Under the pieces are notes generated by a model that worked only from the letters and a program-made list of their open reading frames with translations, searched no databases and was not told the origin of the DNA. 64,000 nucleotides of DNA, from positions 21,266,001-21,330,000 of the forward strand of contig OZ316894.1 of the NCBI GenBank assembly GCA_973895155.1, read 5' to 3'. The stretch comes from Marsupella aquatica (lineage: Eukaryota; Marchantiophyta). Positions 46,726-56,702 of the stretch are shown here, piece after piece. Both the position numbers and the translations under genes were made by a program. The stretch's first letter is position 1. Each line of letters begins with the position of its first letter.

Positions 46726-48540
46726 CAGGCCACTCATCCTGCTCCTGTTTCCACTCCCCCACCAGCTAGGAGGGCTCCTATTGCATCAGCTACTCCTCCT
46801 TCCAATGGCAAAGCACCTGGTGCCAACAAATTGCCCAAGCAACAACAGAAGCAACCAGCTCAGAAGGAGGCTCACAATGCACAGGCAACTCAACTCCAGT
46901 CTCTGACTCATGAGGTTGAGTCCTTACGTGCCCAACTTGCCAATATCAAAGGCAAGTCAACTGCCTCTGCTGGTCCTTCTCAACCGGCTGGTCACGTGCA
47001 ACCCATCCCTGGCTTAGGCACCACTGACAGTTCAGCACCTCTACCCCGCTCTTTCTATGGCTTGCCATTTGATGCTCATATGGGTGAGTGTGTGTTGTCC
47101 TCTGCTACACAGCCTGGCCTTACGGCAGAATTTTCAGATTCATTCTGCCCTTCCTATTTTGCTTACCAGCAGGCCAATGCTGCTTCCCGTACTGCTCCCA
47201 CACGCCGCATTGTACAGGCTGATGGTCTTGCTGTTGGTCCTATGACTAGAGCCAGGGGAGCTCGGGCTGTCATGCCCCAATCCTTTCAGCCACTCACACT
47301 TGCTGAAGAGCGCACCTTGTTGACAAGGGGGGAGGGAGCTGCAGCTACATCCATTCCACCACCAGGTGCTGCTGACATTTCATAGGGAGTTGTTTCTCCT
47401 TAGCTGCTTGAGCATTTCACCTCCGGTATGGCACAAAGGATTCTTACAACTCCACTTTTCAGTTGCCATGATTTACAGCTGGATGCTAGAGCTATCATCA
47501 GAGCGCTAGAGGGCTCACTGCATTCTTCATCAGCCCCTGTGACACCAGTTTTGGAGGTCCAATCTCATGTACATACTAGACCTTCTTCTTCTCCATTACA
47601 TGCTTCCACTAGTTTGGCTATCCTAGTACCAATTTCCAGTGGTAGCGATGACAGTATTGCTGCAGATTGTGTGACCAGAGCTACACTGGATTCTGGTCAT
47701 ACTGCTCCATCTTTCTTGACTATGTTGTTGAGTGGAAAGACTGTGGATACTAACTCCCTTCACAAGATACCTCATCATCTGCCAAAAGTGGTGCCTAGTG
47801 ACAGGACTTCAGTTTCCACCACCATTGCCATTGTTGACAACAGGAATTCAATGGTCAAGTTGGAGGGTCACACTCCTCAGGTGGTCATGCTAGACACAGG
47901 CGCTCAACCAGTGATATTGGGCATTCAGTTTGCCAAGAAGATGGGACTGCTGACTGATCATTTACAGCAATCTAGGTGGCATATTCGGACTGCTAGTGGC
48001 ACTGTGGAGGATGTGCTGGGTGAGAGTTCTACTTTACTCACTCTCACTTTTAATGGAGGTACAGATCAGGAACTGCATTTCCCAGTCAGATGTTTGGTTA
48101 CCAATGCCACTACGTATGATGTGCTCATTGGCCAGGAGGCTTTGTTCCCACCAGGTTTTACCATTGACAATTGGCATGAGCATGCATACTACAGAGTTGA
48201 TTGGCATATTGATGGCTCACACTTGGGCTACATTCCACTTGATTTGCATGGTGCCCATACACCTATGGCTCACCACTGTGTGTTGAAAGCAGTGCACACA
48301 ACTACCTATGTCAACCACCCATTGCAGGATTGGATTGAGGAGGATGACGATGAGGTGGCTGCTGCACATGCTGCTGCACGTATAGCAGCACTTTCCAGCA
48401 ACGTGGATCATCAACCAGAGGTGGTACAACGGCTCCAAGCAGCCCATGGACCTTTGGTGGCTGCATTGCGCAAGTTTGAAGACCTTGGGCAGCACAATGG
48501 ACAGCCAATAGCCCCAATCTTGAGCGCACCAGTTACATGG
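46726..48540 (+). pseudogene. Gypsy gag-pol linker and aspartic protease, broken
   Basis: Continuation in the same frame as gag after TAA 46723. It is interrupted by TAG 47383-47385 and TAG about 47401-47403 and is then open from 47428 onward. The first 200 codons are a low-complexity linker with a coiled-coil-like segment (QLQSLTHEVESLRAQLANIK, about 46890-46950). The retropepsin domain lies at about 47850-48150: VVMLDTGAQPVILG with catalytic DTGA, then a strand ending VLIGQEAL. One aspartic residue per chain is normal because the enzyme is a dimer. It would cut the polyprotein. Residues between protease and methyltransferase (about 48200-48530) match nothing I recognise. Confidence 0.8.
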
Positions 48541-49057
48541 ACTCCTGCTCCGGATGGCCTTACATTGCTTGAGCTTTTTGGTGGCATTTCTACAGGCCTG
48601 GAAGCTCTCCTACAGTCGGGCATGGTGGTGAAGCAATACATCTACGTGGACATTGATCCAGGTGCAAGGCAAGTGGCTGAATCCCGTCTGCTGGAATTTT
48701 TAGACCGATTTCCCCAACAGTTTCCACACAATGCATGGAAGTCTGCATTTTCTTTCTTCCCTCCAGATATCCAGCTTGTCTAGCACCGACACTTAACCCT
48801 TCTTGGTTCCCTTGATTTGATCATAGCTGGTTGGGAATGCCAAGGGTCTTGGCCTGGTTTATCGACATTCTACCGGTACATGGGATGAACCTAGTCTTGA
48901 GGAGAGAGAACGGGCTATGGGCTTCCAATTTGGTACTACATGTCACACCAAATCACCAGGCTGGCCAGGAATGCTTTACTTGGCAGGGTAATGGATCTCA
49001 ATGCTCTCACTTGGCTTTTGGTCACTTGCATCCTTTTTCAGATGTACATTCATTCAG
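48541..49057 (+). pseudogene. Cytosine-5 DNA methyltransferase-like domain within the gypsy pol
   Basis: C5 methyltransferase motifs appear in canonical order. Motif I is LTLLELFGGISTGLEAL (about 48559-48609; S-adenosylmethionine binding). An acidic strand YVDIDPGARQVAESR (about 48640-48690) fits motif II. Motif IV is DLIIAGWECQG (48814-48846), with the catalytic Cys in ECQ instead of the usual PCQ. Motif IX is ERERAMGF (48902-48925) followed by GTT. Motif X is LLGRVMDLNALTWL (about 48976-49020). The order is not the rearranged DRM type. TAG at 48781 splits motifs I and IV, two frameshifts separate IV, IX and X, and only 55 bp lie between IV and IX, so motifs VI (ENV) and VIII and the target-recognition region are missing. 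This copy cannot be active. The identification rests on several short motifs in order. Confidence 0.78.
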
Positions 49058-49409
49058 CATCCTGAGTTCCAGCCCTACCACTCCATGGTGCTGTTACATG
49101 GCATCCAAACCAGGTGCACTTACCTCTATTCAACACTCACCGCTTCAGTCCAAGTGTTGGGGGGAGGAGGTCCCTTGTAATGTGGCTGACATTATTTTTG
49201 AGTTTCATGGTGTGGACCAACCTAGATCAGCAGGTACAACAGGCCTTGGAGAGGCCTCATCACCTTATCAGCAGCATGCTAGCAGCTTGGACAGTGGAGA
49301 GGCTAGCACTTTTGGTTCTTCAAGCACGAGTACATCAGGTCTTATTCCTAGTGTTGCCAACTACACATTCATCATGGGCAACCACCTGAGTAAAAGACAG
49401 AAGGACTAG
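49058..49409 (+). pseudogene. Gypsy linker between methyltransferase and reverse transcriptase
   Basis: Readable in the frame that ends at TAG 49407-49409 and continues directly into the reverse transcriptase. It is Ser/Gly/Thr-rich and has no known domain. It ends SKRQKD, then the stop, then LLNLLLKHENVFAFS, the usual N-terminal lead of gypsy reverse transcriptases. CAG to TAG would account for the stop. Confidence 0.6.
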
Positions 49410-49412
49410 CTG

Positions 49413-50825
49413 TTGAATTTGCTCCTCAAGCATGAGAATGTGTTTGCTTTCTCTATGAAGGCGAGTATGAAGGACTTGGGTAAGTGCAAGACTATGCAAT
49501 TCTCCATTGAGTTGGCTGATGAAACACATATCTTCAGGCGGAGACACCGTTTGAGTAAGCATGAGTGGCAACTGGTGGATGAGAGGTGCCAAGAGCTCTA
49601 TGAAGCTGGTCTTATTCAGCCATCTACATCAGATTTTGCAGCAGCTACAGTGATGCCAGCAAAGAAGGATTCCAGTGGATTGTGGACAAAGAAGCGCATG
49701 TGTGGGGACTACAGGCCATTGAACCTGGTCACACCCCAGGATAGGTACCCCATGCCGCGGCCAGAGGAGCTATTTGACAGCATTGGAGACTCAGACATCT
49801 TCACTCTTGTGGATCTAAGGCAAGGCTTCAACCAGATTTTGCTGCTTGCAAATTAAGGATCGCAAGAAAACAACTTTCCATGGTAGTAACCAACTATGGG
49901 AGTGGTTGGTGATGCCATTTGGCTTGAAGAATGCGCCCATATTCTTTCAAAGAGTCATGGACCAGGTTCTTCAAGGTGCTGAGTTTCTGAAATGCTACAT
50001 TGATGATGTGTTGGTCCACAACAAAGGATTTGACCAGCATCTACTTGACCTTGAGGAGCTATTCATGAGGCTTAAGAAGGTGAACCTGAAGATACACCCC
50101 AAGAAGTGTGAATTTGTTGTCAGATCAGTAGTATACCTTGGGCACCGCATTCTTCCAAATGGAACCATGGCTCACTGGGCCAAAGTGGTATCCATCTTGG
50201 AAATGCCCACTCCTACTGATGTTCACACTCTTAGGAGCTTTATTGGGTTGTGCAATTACTACCGGATCTACATCAAAGATTTCAGTACCATTGCACATCC
50301 ATTGTACTCTTTGTTGAAAAAGAATGTGACTTGGACATGGAGTACAGATGCTGAGGGAGCATTTGCCACTTTGAAGGAGAAGCTCTCAGAATACCCGGTG
50401 CTTAGAAGACCTGATTTCAACAAGGTCTTTGTGCTACACACAGATTGGAGTGCCCTTGGGATTGGTGCCATTCTGGGCCAGCATGATGAGGAAGGTAAAG
50501 AGTATGTCATTGCCTATGCATCCAGGAGCAACAATCAGGTAGAGAGTCATTATTCTTCTTATGAGGGTGAATGCCTTGCTGTTGTGTGGGTTGTCATACA
50601 TTACAGGCCCTACCTCTATGGGACCAGGTTTGTTCTCTACACCGACCACCAGCCCTTGAAGTGGTTGATGACCAATGACAAGCTTACGGCAAGCTTGCTC
50701 GTTGGGCACTCATACTCCAGGAGTATGATTTTGAGGTAATTCATAGGCCTGGTGTGACACATCAAAATGCTGACACTATGTCTCGCAGCCCTTTGATTGC
50801 CTCTGATGATTCCTCAGATGCACGA
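49413..50825 (+). pseudogene. Gypsy reverse transcriptase and RNase H, broken
   Basis: Reverse transcriptase motifs are present in order: KKDSSGLWTKKRMCGDYRPLN, TLVDLRQGFNQI, LVMPFGLKNAP and the catalytic YIDDVLVH (about 49998-50022). RNase H follows with LHTDWSALGIGAILGQ (about 50437-50484), SYEGECLAVVW and YTDHQPLKWL, then the connection [16 protein letters not shown]. An extra base near 49846-49856 and a missing base near 50688-50695 shift the frame, and TAG 50826-50828 stops it before the integrase. Catalytic residues are intact, so the lesions look recent relative to the age of the family. Confidence 0.9.
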
Positions 50826-50828
50826 TAG

Positions 50829-52367
50829 GATTTCGACCAGGTTTCCATCCTGCCTACATTTCATGCATCTACCTATCTTGCTTTGCTGCCATGCTACATT
50901 GTTGACCAACCTGTGGTGGACATATGGGAGGACAACAACACTCTGAGATTTTTGCAGCATGGGGAGTACCCCATACATGTTACTGTTGCCCAGAGAGACC
51001 GAATTCAACAAAGGTCCAAGCGTTACTTGTGGAAGGGAGATCATCTCGTGCGCTGCTTGCCAGACAGGGAAGTGGTGGTTCCACCCATTCATGAGAGGAT
51101 TGACCTTATCCGTAAGGTACATTCTGAGCTTGGTCATTTTGGCGTTAAGAGGACTTACAGCCTCTTGGTCCCTCATTATCATTGGAGAGGCATGCATGGC
51201 CAAGTTCGAGATGTTATTGCCCGGTGTGAACAGTGTGATAGGGTGAGGACTTCTTTCACATCCCGACAACCCACACTTCATCCACTCCCTATTCAGGGCA
51301 TGTTTTATCGTTGGTCATGTGATTTGGCTGGAGAATTACCCCTCACGTCTCGGGGTAATCTCTACATCATGATCATGATAGAGCATTTCTCCAAGTGGAT
51401 AGAACTTGTGGCATTGCCAGATAAGACCTCCCGTAGCACCAGCCAGGCATTCCTACAACAAGTTCTCAGCCGCTTTGGAGCTTGTGCAGAATGTTTCACT
51501 GACTAGGGCTCAAAGTTTAGAGGAGAGTTCCAAGAGCTGCTTGATCAGGCCCTCATTGATCATTGTCAGACATCACGAGATCACCCGCAGGCAGATGGCT
51601 TGGCAGAGCGCATGGTTCAGACATGCAAGAAGGGCCTCCGAAAGATCTGCCTCACCAAAAACAAGGAGGATTGGGACCTGGCCTTACCCTACATTGCCAT
51701 GGGGTATAGGATGTCCAGACATGCATCACTGTCTAACTTTTCTCCCTACTTCTTGTTGTTTGGTCGTCACCTAGTTCCACCTTCTGCTATTGCTGCTCAC
51801 ATGCTTCAGGTGGTGGACTTGGATTCAGCTGTGACTTGGTCTGATGTGATCTCTGCGAGGGCTGCCCTATTTAGGAGAGTTATGCCCATGGCCATGGAGA
51901 ATTTGGCCATTACACAGCACAGGGACACACTGCGTTGTGCACACACACGAGGGGGCACTTTTCAGCTCAAGGTCAGGAAGTTTGATGTGGGAGATTTTGT
52001 GTACTTGCAGCGACAAGCTAACGACACCCTTGACACCTCTACCAGTCGTACGATTCACAGGGTTAAAGCTATTCGACCGTCTGGAGTGCTAGAGTTACAA
52101 GGGGCAGATGGGCGCACAATTGCTGACAATGCCAAGAATTGCGCCCCTTGTCATCTGCCTAACCTGGATCCCACCATTGTGACTTCTACTTGGATTCCAC
52201 CTGTGGACTACCCTTGCAAAGTGTGTTTACGAATTGATGATGCTGACCAGATGCTGCTGTGTGACAATTGCAATGGAGGGTACCATCTTTTCTGCCTTCG
52301 GCCTGAACTTACCCAGGTGCCAGAAGGGTTATGGTTTTGCCCTTCCTGTGCTCCACATGCTACCTGA
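50829..52367 (+). pseudogene. Gypsy integrase with C-terminal PHD finger, one in-frame stop
   Basis: One frame from after TAG 50826 to TGA 52365, with a single TAG at 51504-51506. The HHCC zinc domain reads HSELGHFG...CEQCD (about 51120-51240). The catalytic core has SCDLAGELPL (first D), FTD-stop-GSKF (second D; gypsy integrases have TDQGS here, so the stop replaces Gln) and HPQADGLAERM (E) near 51578-51613. A C-terminal beta domain (DFVYLQRQ...TIHRVKAI, about 51990-52080) follows. A complete C4HC3 PHD finger is at 52215-52349: CKVC, LLCDNC, GGYHLFC, LWFCPSC. PHD fingers read histone H3 tails, often H3K4 methylation state, so this one could direct integration. A chromodomain, usual in plant chromoviruses, is absent. 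Confidence 0.9.
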
Positions 52368-52399
52368 TTTTTCTTCAGCCCTCCTTTTGGCTGTGGTCT

Positions 52400-52406
52400 G
52401 GGGGGG
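52400..52406 (+). other. Probable polypurine tract of the gypsy element
   Basis: A run of seven G directly before the 174-bp segment at 52407. If this is the plus-strand primer, the 3' LTR would start at 52407, not at 52585. Confidence 0.5.
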
Positions 52407-52580
52407 ATACAGAGGTATACACCTCCACTACGTACATACCACCTCATTTGCTTTTTCTTGGCACTTGTAAATGTGATGGGATTTTTTCTATGCATGTTGG
52501 TTGCTAGCAGCTTGCACATATGCCTTGTCGGTGACTTTTATGTTTTTGATACACTATGGCTACGATACTATATGTCACGA
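52407..52580 (+). repeat. 174-bp segment, copy 1, before the 3' LTR core
   Basis: Starts ATACAGAGGTATACACCTCC and ends ACTATATGTCACGA. It is nearly identical to 52944-53117. It lies between the G-run and the 359-bp LTR core. Confidence 0.9.
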
Positions 52581-52584
52581 CAGC

Positions 52585-52943
52585 TGTCATGCTGAGGGAC
52601 AGTGCCTCTTATGCACATTGGCATGTCCCTCGCCTGCCCGCTAGGTATGTAGTTAGGGCTAGTGTACTACCTGAGTTAGCGACATGTTCTTGTAGCAAGT
52701 CTGGGCCGTTCTTGAAGCAAATGTGTTTGTTAGTGTGACGCCAGGACTTTGCTTGCTTAGGGCATGTCTTTCTTTGTTGATTTTCAGTTCTTCTTGAATC
52801 GCTGTTGACAGAGCTCAGACAGTGCTCGTCGGTTCCGTACACAGGATTCACACAGTGATTCGTTAGATGCTCCCGACCGATCTTGGCATCCTGCCGGTTT
52901 TTGATTCGATTTCAATACAATTGTTTCTCTTACGCCTTTTATT
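52585..52943 (+). repeat. 3' LTR (359-bp shared core) of the gypsy element
   Basis: Collinear with 43627-43985, beginning TGTCATGCTGAGGGACAG and ending CGCCTTTTATT. Roughly eleven differences, all transitions as counted by eye. Confidence 0.9.
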
Positions 52944-53117
52944 ATACAGAGGTTTACACCTCCACTACGTACATACCACCTCATTTGCTTTTTCTTGGCA
53001 CTTGTAAATGTGATGGGACTTTTTCTATGCATGTTGGTTGCTAGCAGCTTGCACATATGCCTTGCCGGTGATTTGTATGTTTTCGATACACTATGGCTAC
53101 GATACTATATGTCACGA
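52944..53117 (+). repeat. 174-bp segment, copy 2, after the 3' LTR core
   Basis: Second copy of 52407-52580, starting at the very base after the LTR core. It ends ATATGTCACGA, after which unrelated AT-rich DNA begins (TAACCCTGG). The left flank of the element ends CCACCC before TGTC, so ACCCTG-like sequence is present at both outer ends. That weakly supports copy 2 being part of the element. Confidence 0.85.
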
Positions 53118-56104
53118 TAACCCTGGAACAAAGCTGGTTGAATTTCAAGCCCTTATTCTCATGAGTACATAAGAAATGATCTAAATAATGTGCACACCTT
53201 ATGTCTTTAAGTATTACTCATAGTTTTGTGTCCTAAATTTATGGTTTTAATTAGTTTGAGTGTCAATACCTAAAGTAAGTACATAAGTATCTCTACTCAT
53301 GTACATTATGTGTACATCCCAATACCATAAACTTAAAATTTTCTGTTCATTATTATTTTTCTTTACATGTGTATTTTTATTTTTGTACCTTATGTGCACA
53401 AGTTTCAATATCAGACTCTACTTATTCCTAGTCAATGTCTTGTTTATATTTTAATTAGAACATCTGTATATCCCTAAAAAACAAAAAATGATGCATGTTC
53501 CAGTATGAGCATGCTATATAGCTTCTTGTTCATTTTTGGAAAAGAAGAACACTTCCACATATTGGGGAATTTGTTTTGTGTTTCTGAAAGTGGGGAAACT
53601 TAGCCCCACAGCTTGATTCCCCTTTGAACCTCAGGTACAGCCAAATGCAGAGGGGACTCCAAAAGACAAGCCAATGTATAGTGCACTGCGTTTCATATGT
53701 ACCACCCGCTGGGGTCTCACTTCAAGGGAGATCCATATCAGGCCCTAAGTTTTTAGGTAATAAAATACCCCAAAATTTAAGTAAAAGAATTTTTGTACAA
53801 ATGAATTCATGCAATATTTTCAAATTTGGTGTTAAAAACCCTCTCGATTTTGTAATTCTCAAACCCTGAATTAGAAAACAACTCTAATGTTTTTGAACAT
53901 TTTTTTTTAGAATCTTCCACCGAATTCAATTGGAGAAAACAAAGGAAAAAGCCAAGGCCAACCAAAGAATCTTCCACCCCATTCAATCTTCCTTGATATG
54001 GTCTCCTGCCTTTCTGAACTTGCGGTTTCATTTTTAGTTCTTTGAGAGTGGGAAACTGAGTAGAGTAGCAGGTGAGATTGACCAAAGATTGTTTATGATT
54101 AACCTTCTAGGTGCTGATCGCTTAAGTTTCTATTTCTTGTTAGGTTTTGGAGAGGAAGGGAAACCTCAACTGATATCTTAGTTCTGCGAGGAATCCTAAT
54201 CAAAATGGGCTTGTCCTCTTCATTTCAGATATATTTGCTGCGCCTGGCTTGCCATAAACAAACATTTAAAATGCAAGCTGTTTGCTTCGGCTGTCAAGAT
54301 AGGTTGAGTGAAACAGTGAGTGATAAATCAGTTGAAGCCGGTTTAGGCTTGCTGGTTAAGTGAGGATCAAGTTTGATTGGCATCATCAAGAAAAGCTCCT
54401 ATCCGGATAAGATAGACCACAATATTCAAATGGGTAGTTGTGGCTAATGGGGGTCTGTGGGTAGGTAGTTTCTTCTAGGTAGAAAACTGGCTAAGGGAAG
54501 ACAAAAACCTGGAGATTGTTTACTGACTTAATGGAAGACATTTCAGTGCGGTGTCATGTGGCAAATTTAGGTCACTAATAAAACTGCAAAATCAACTCGT
54601 TAAACCGCTTCTGTCCATTAGTCAGTACTTAATGCTCTTAAGAAATTTAAAAAGTGTACTAAAAGTGACTATCTTGTCCTCCCATAACTTTGGAGATAGC
54701 GGTGGCTTAAGATTTCAATAAAGATCCCGATAAGTTAAGATTATCTTCCAACTGTGCCTGCATATGGCAGCCAATTAGCTCAATTAGCGTCCTTCTTCTT
54801 CGAGGTCGATGTCCGTGATGAGTTGCTGAAAAAAGCTATTCGCTACATCTGTTCACATGGGTTTCACATGGGTTTCACATGGGTTTCACGATGACAGGGG
54901 ACAAGGTCAAGTGTTAAGACCTTCGATTAGTACTCGGACTTTATCATAGTAGGTATGTCTTATATATCTTACTCTAGTTACTTTGTCCAACTACAGTAAG
55001 TCAGTGAGGCCCAAAGTCAGTTGGGTTGTCCCACATATAAATAGAGGGCACACGTTGAGATTTATTTTACCAGTTTCACAAGTCACAGCCTTCTGTCAAA
55101 GTGTTAAAGTCCTAATTTGTCGTGATGCAGCCTCCATCTTAAGCGAGAGAATAATAGTAACCACAAATATCACCTGGTTGCCATCAATTTGTGGTCATAG
55201 TTGTGATGTTCGTTTAGTCAGTCTCAATGCAGAGTGGAAAAGAACCTCAATAGAAAGACTTTTGGAAAATTTTATTCCCCCACTGATTCTCAATTACTAG
55301 TGGCCAGGTCTCTCTGCTTCGTGCTTTTATTGTCACATACGAATTACGTTCGAGGCGAGAAAAGAATTACTATTTTTAATGGCTGTCAGAATTATTGTTT
55401 TTATGATGTAAATTTCATATTCTGGGAAAACTAATGTTCTGTTCAAACATCTGGATATTGGTGAAATGAAATTAATGTGAGTTTTTACCTCAAGTCTCCA
55501 GCTTTGGGATTTGAGTTTCATTCCAGGTTTGAGCATTAAACTGACCACGTTGTGGAATGTAATGAACTCTTCACTATTCTCTCAAAATAGTAATTGATGC
55601 ACTCGGTCGTCCACATTCAAGATTCAAGTATGATTAAGTGTAATATACAACAAAAAATTCTTTACTATAACTAGCAATCAACTTACTCAGTACACCGAAG
55701 CCATAGACTGTGACAAAAATATTTAGATTATATTTGTGAGTAAAAGACGTCCATCCTTACTCACAACTATAAATCAAATATAACCAGTCATGGGAGTCTG
55801 GTATGGGAAAACCTTCCTCTGCTGAAGCAACCATATTAGACCATACTTTTGAACTTTGAGACTCCCTATTAGTGGACCGTTAATGTTTAGAACATGAAGC
55901 TTTCCTAGTTTCATCTCGTCCCCTGTTTCTCATCCTCATGAGCATCTCCAACCCTTAAGGTTAGTCATAATAAAACTGAGCAGTGACCAAACCGAGCAAC
56001 TAGAATGCATATAGACATGCTCAACCCGTTCTATGGAATGGATTTCAAGCACTGGAGTATTTGGTAGGATTTGTTTTTTTGGACCACAACACATAGTATT
56101 GAGT
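53118..56104. other. No gene recognised
   Basis: AT-rich intergenic DNA. A short 11-bp repeat (TTCACATGGGT, three copies) lies at about 54850-54890. Confidence 0.4.
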
Positions 56105-56702
56105 TTTGATGGAGTTCTTGTTGGGTTTTAGAACCTCTAAAGTTTTCTGGATTGGAATCTACTGTGGTGTGAATGTTGTGTAAGTTACTGTGGTAATAGA
56201 AGGCGGTGTTAAACTGATCTCTTACGTGGAGTAACATATCCACTTATAAATTTAAATATATAATACTGCTAAGGATAACAACTTGGGGCTAAGTGAGTAA
56301 GTTGTTTCAACTGTATACTGCTTTACACAGTAAAATGATAGCGGTGTTATGAAACTGGATATTTATGTCACACTGGATATTTACTCTTACTCGATTGAGT
56401 TCTAGTTCGGTTTTAGAACCTCTAGGGTTTTCTAGATTGGAATCTACTCTGGTGTGAATGTTGTGTAAGTTACTGGGTTTTCAAGATGGTAATAGAAGGC
56501 GGTGTTAAACTGATCTCTTACGTGGAGTAACATTATCCACTTATAATAAATTTAAAGAAATAATACTGCTAAGAGTACGAATTTGGGGCTAAGTTAGTAA
56601 GTTGTTTCAACTGTATACTACCTTTACACAGTAAACTGATAGCAGTGTTATCAGACTGGATATTTATGTCAGACTGGATATTTCCTCTTACTCTTAACAG
56701 TA
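56105..56702 (+). repeat. Tandem duplication of about 300 bp
   Basis: Two copies (about 56105-56395 and 56398-56702) share GGTTTTAGAACCTCTA, GGAATCTACT, GGTGTGAATGTTGTGTAAGT, AAACTGATCTCTTACGTGGA and CTGGATATTTATGTCA, with small indels. Confidence 0.9.

Larger units (their letters stand above)
43627..53117 (+). mobile_element. Ty3/gypsy retrotransposon carrying a cytosine-5 methyltransferase-like domain and a PHD finger
   Basis: Two 359-bp repeats (43627-43985 and 52585-52943) flank a 8.6-kb interior. The order gag - protease - reverse transcriptase - RNase H - integrase, with integrase last, defines Ty3/gypsy. Two domains are foreign to the standard set: a C5 DNA methyltransferase-like region between protease and reverse transcriptase (48541-49057), and a C4HC3 PHD finger after the integrase (52215-52349). 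The LTR copies differ at about 11 sites by eye, all transitions, so this insertion is older than the copia. Many stops and frameshifts make this copy non-autonomous. A G7 run (52400-52406) is the probable polypurine tract. I could not find a convincing primer-binding site. The boundary on the right is complicated by a duplicated 174-bp segment. Confidence 0.92.

Noticed and set aside
48831-49409. A 192-codon ORF over the methyltransferase region read as an independent gene
   Set aside because: It is the reverse-transcriptase-side frame of the broken polyprotein. Methyltransferase motifs IX and X lie in the other two frames.
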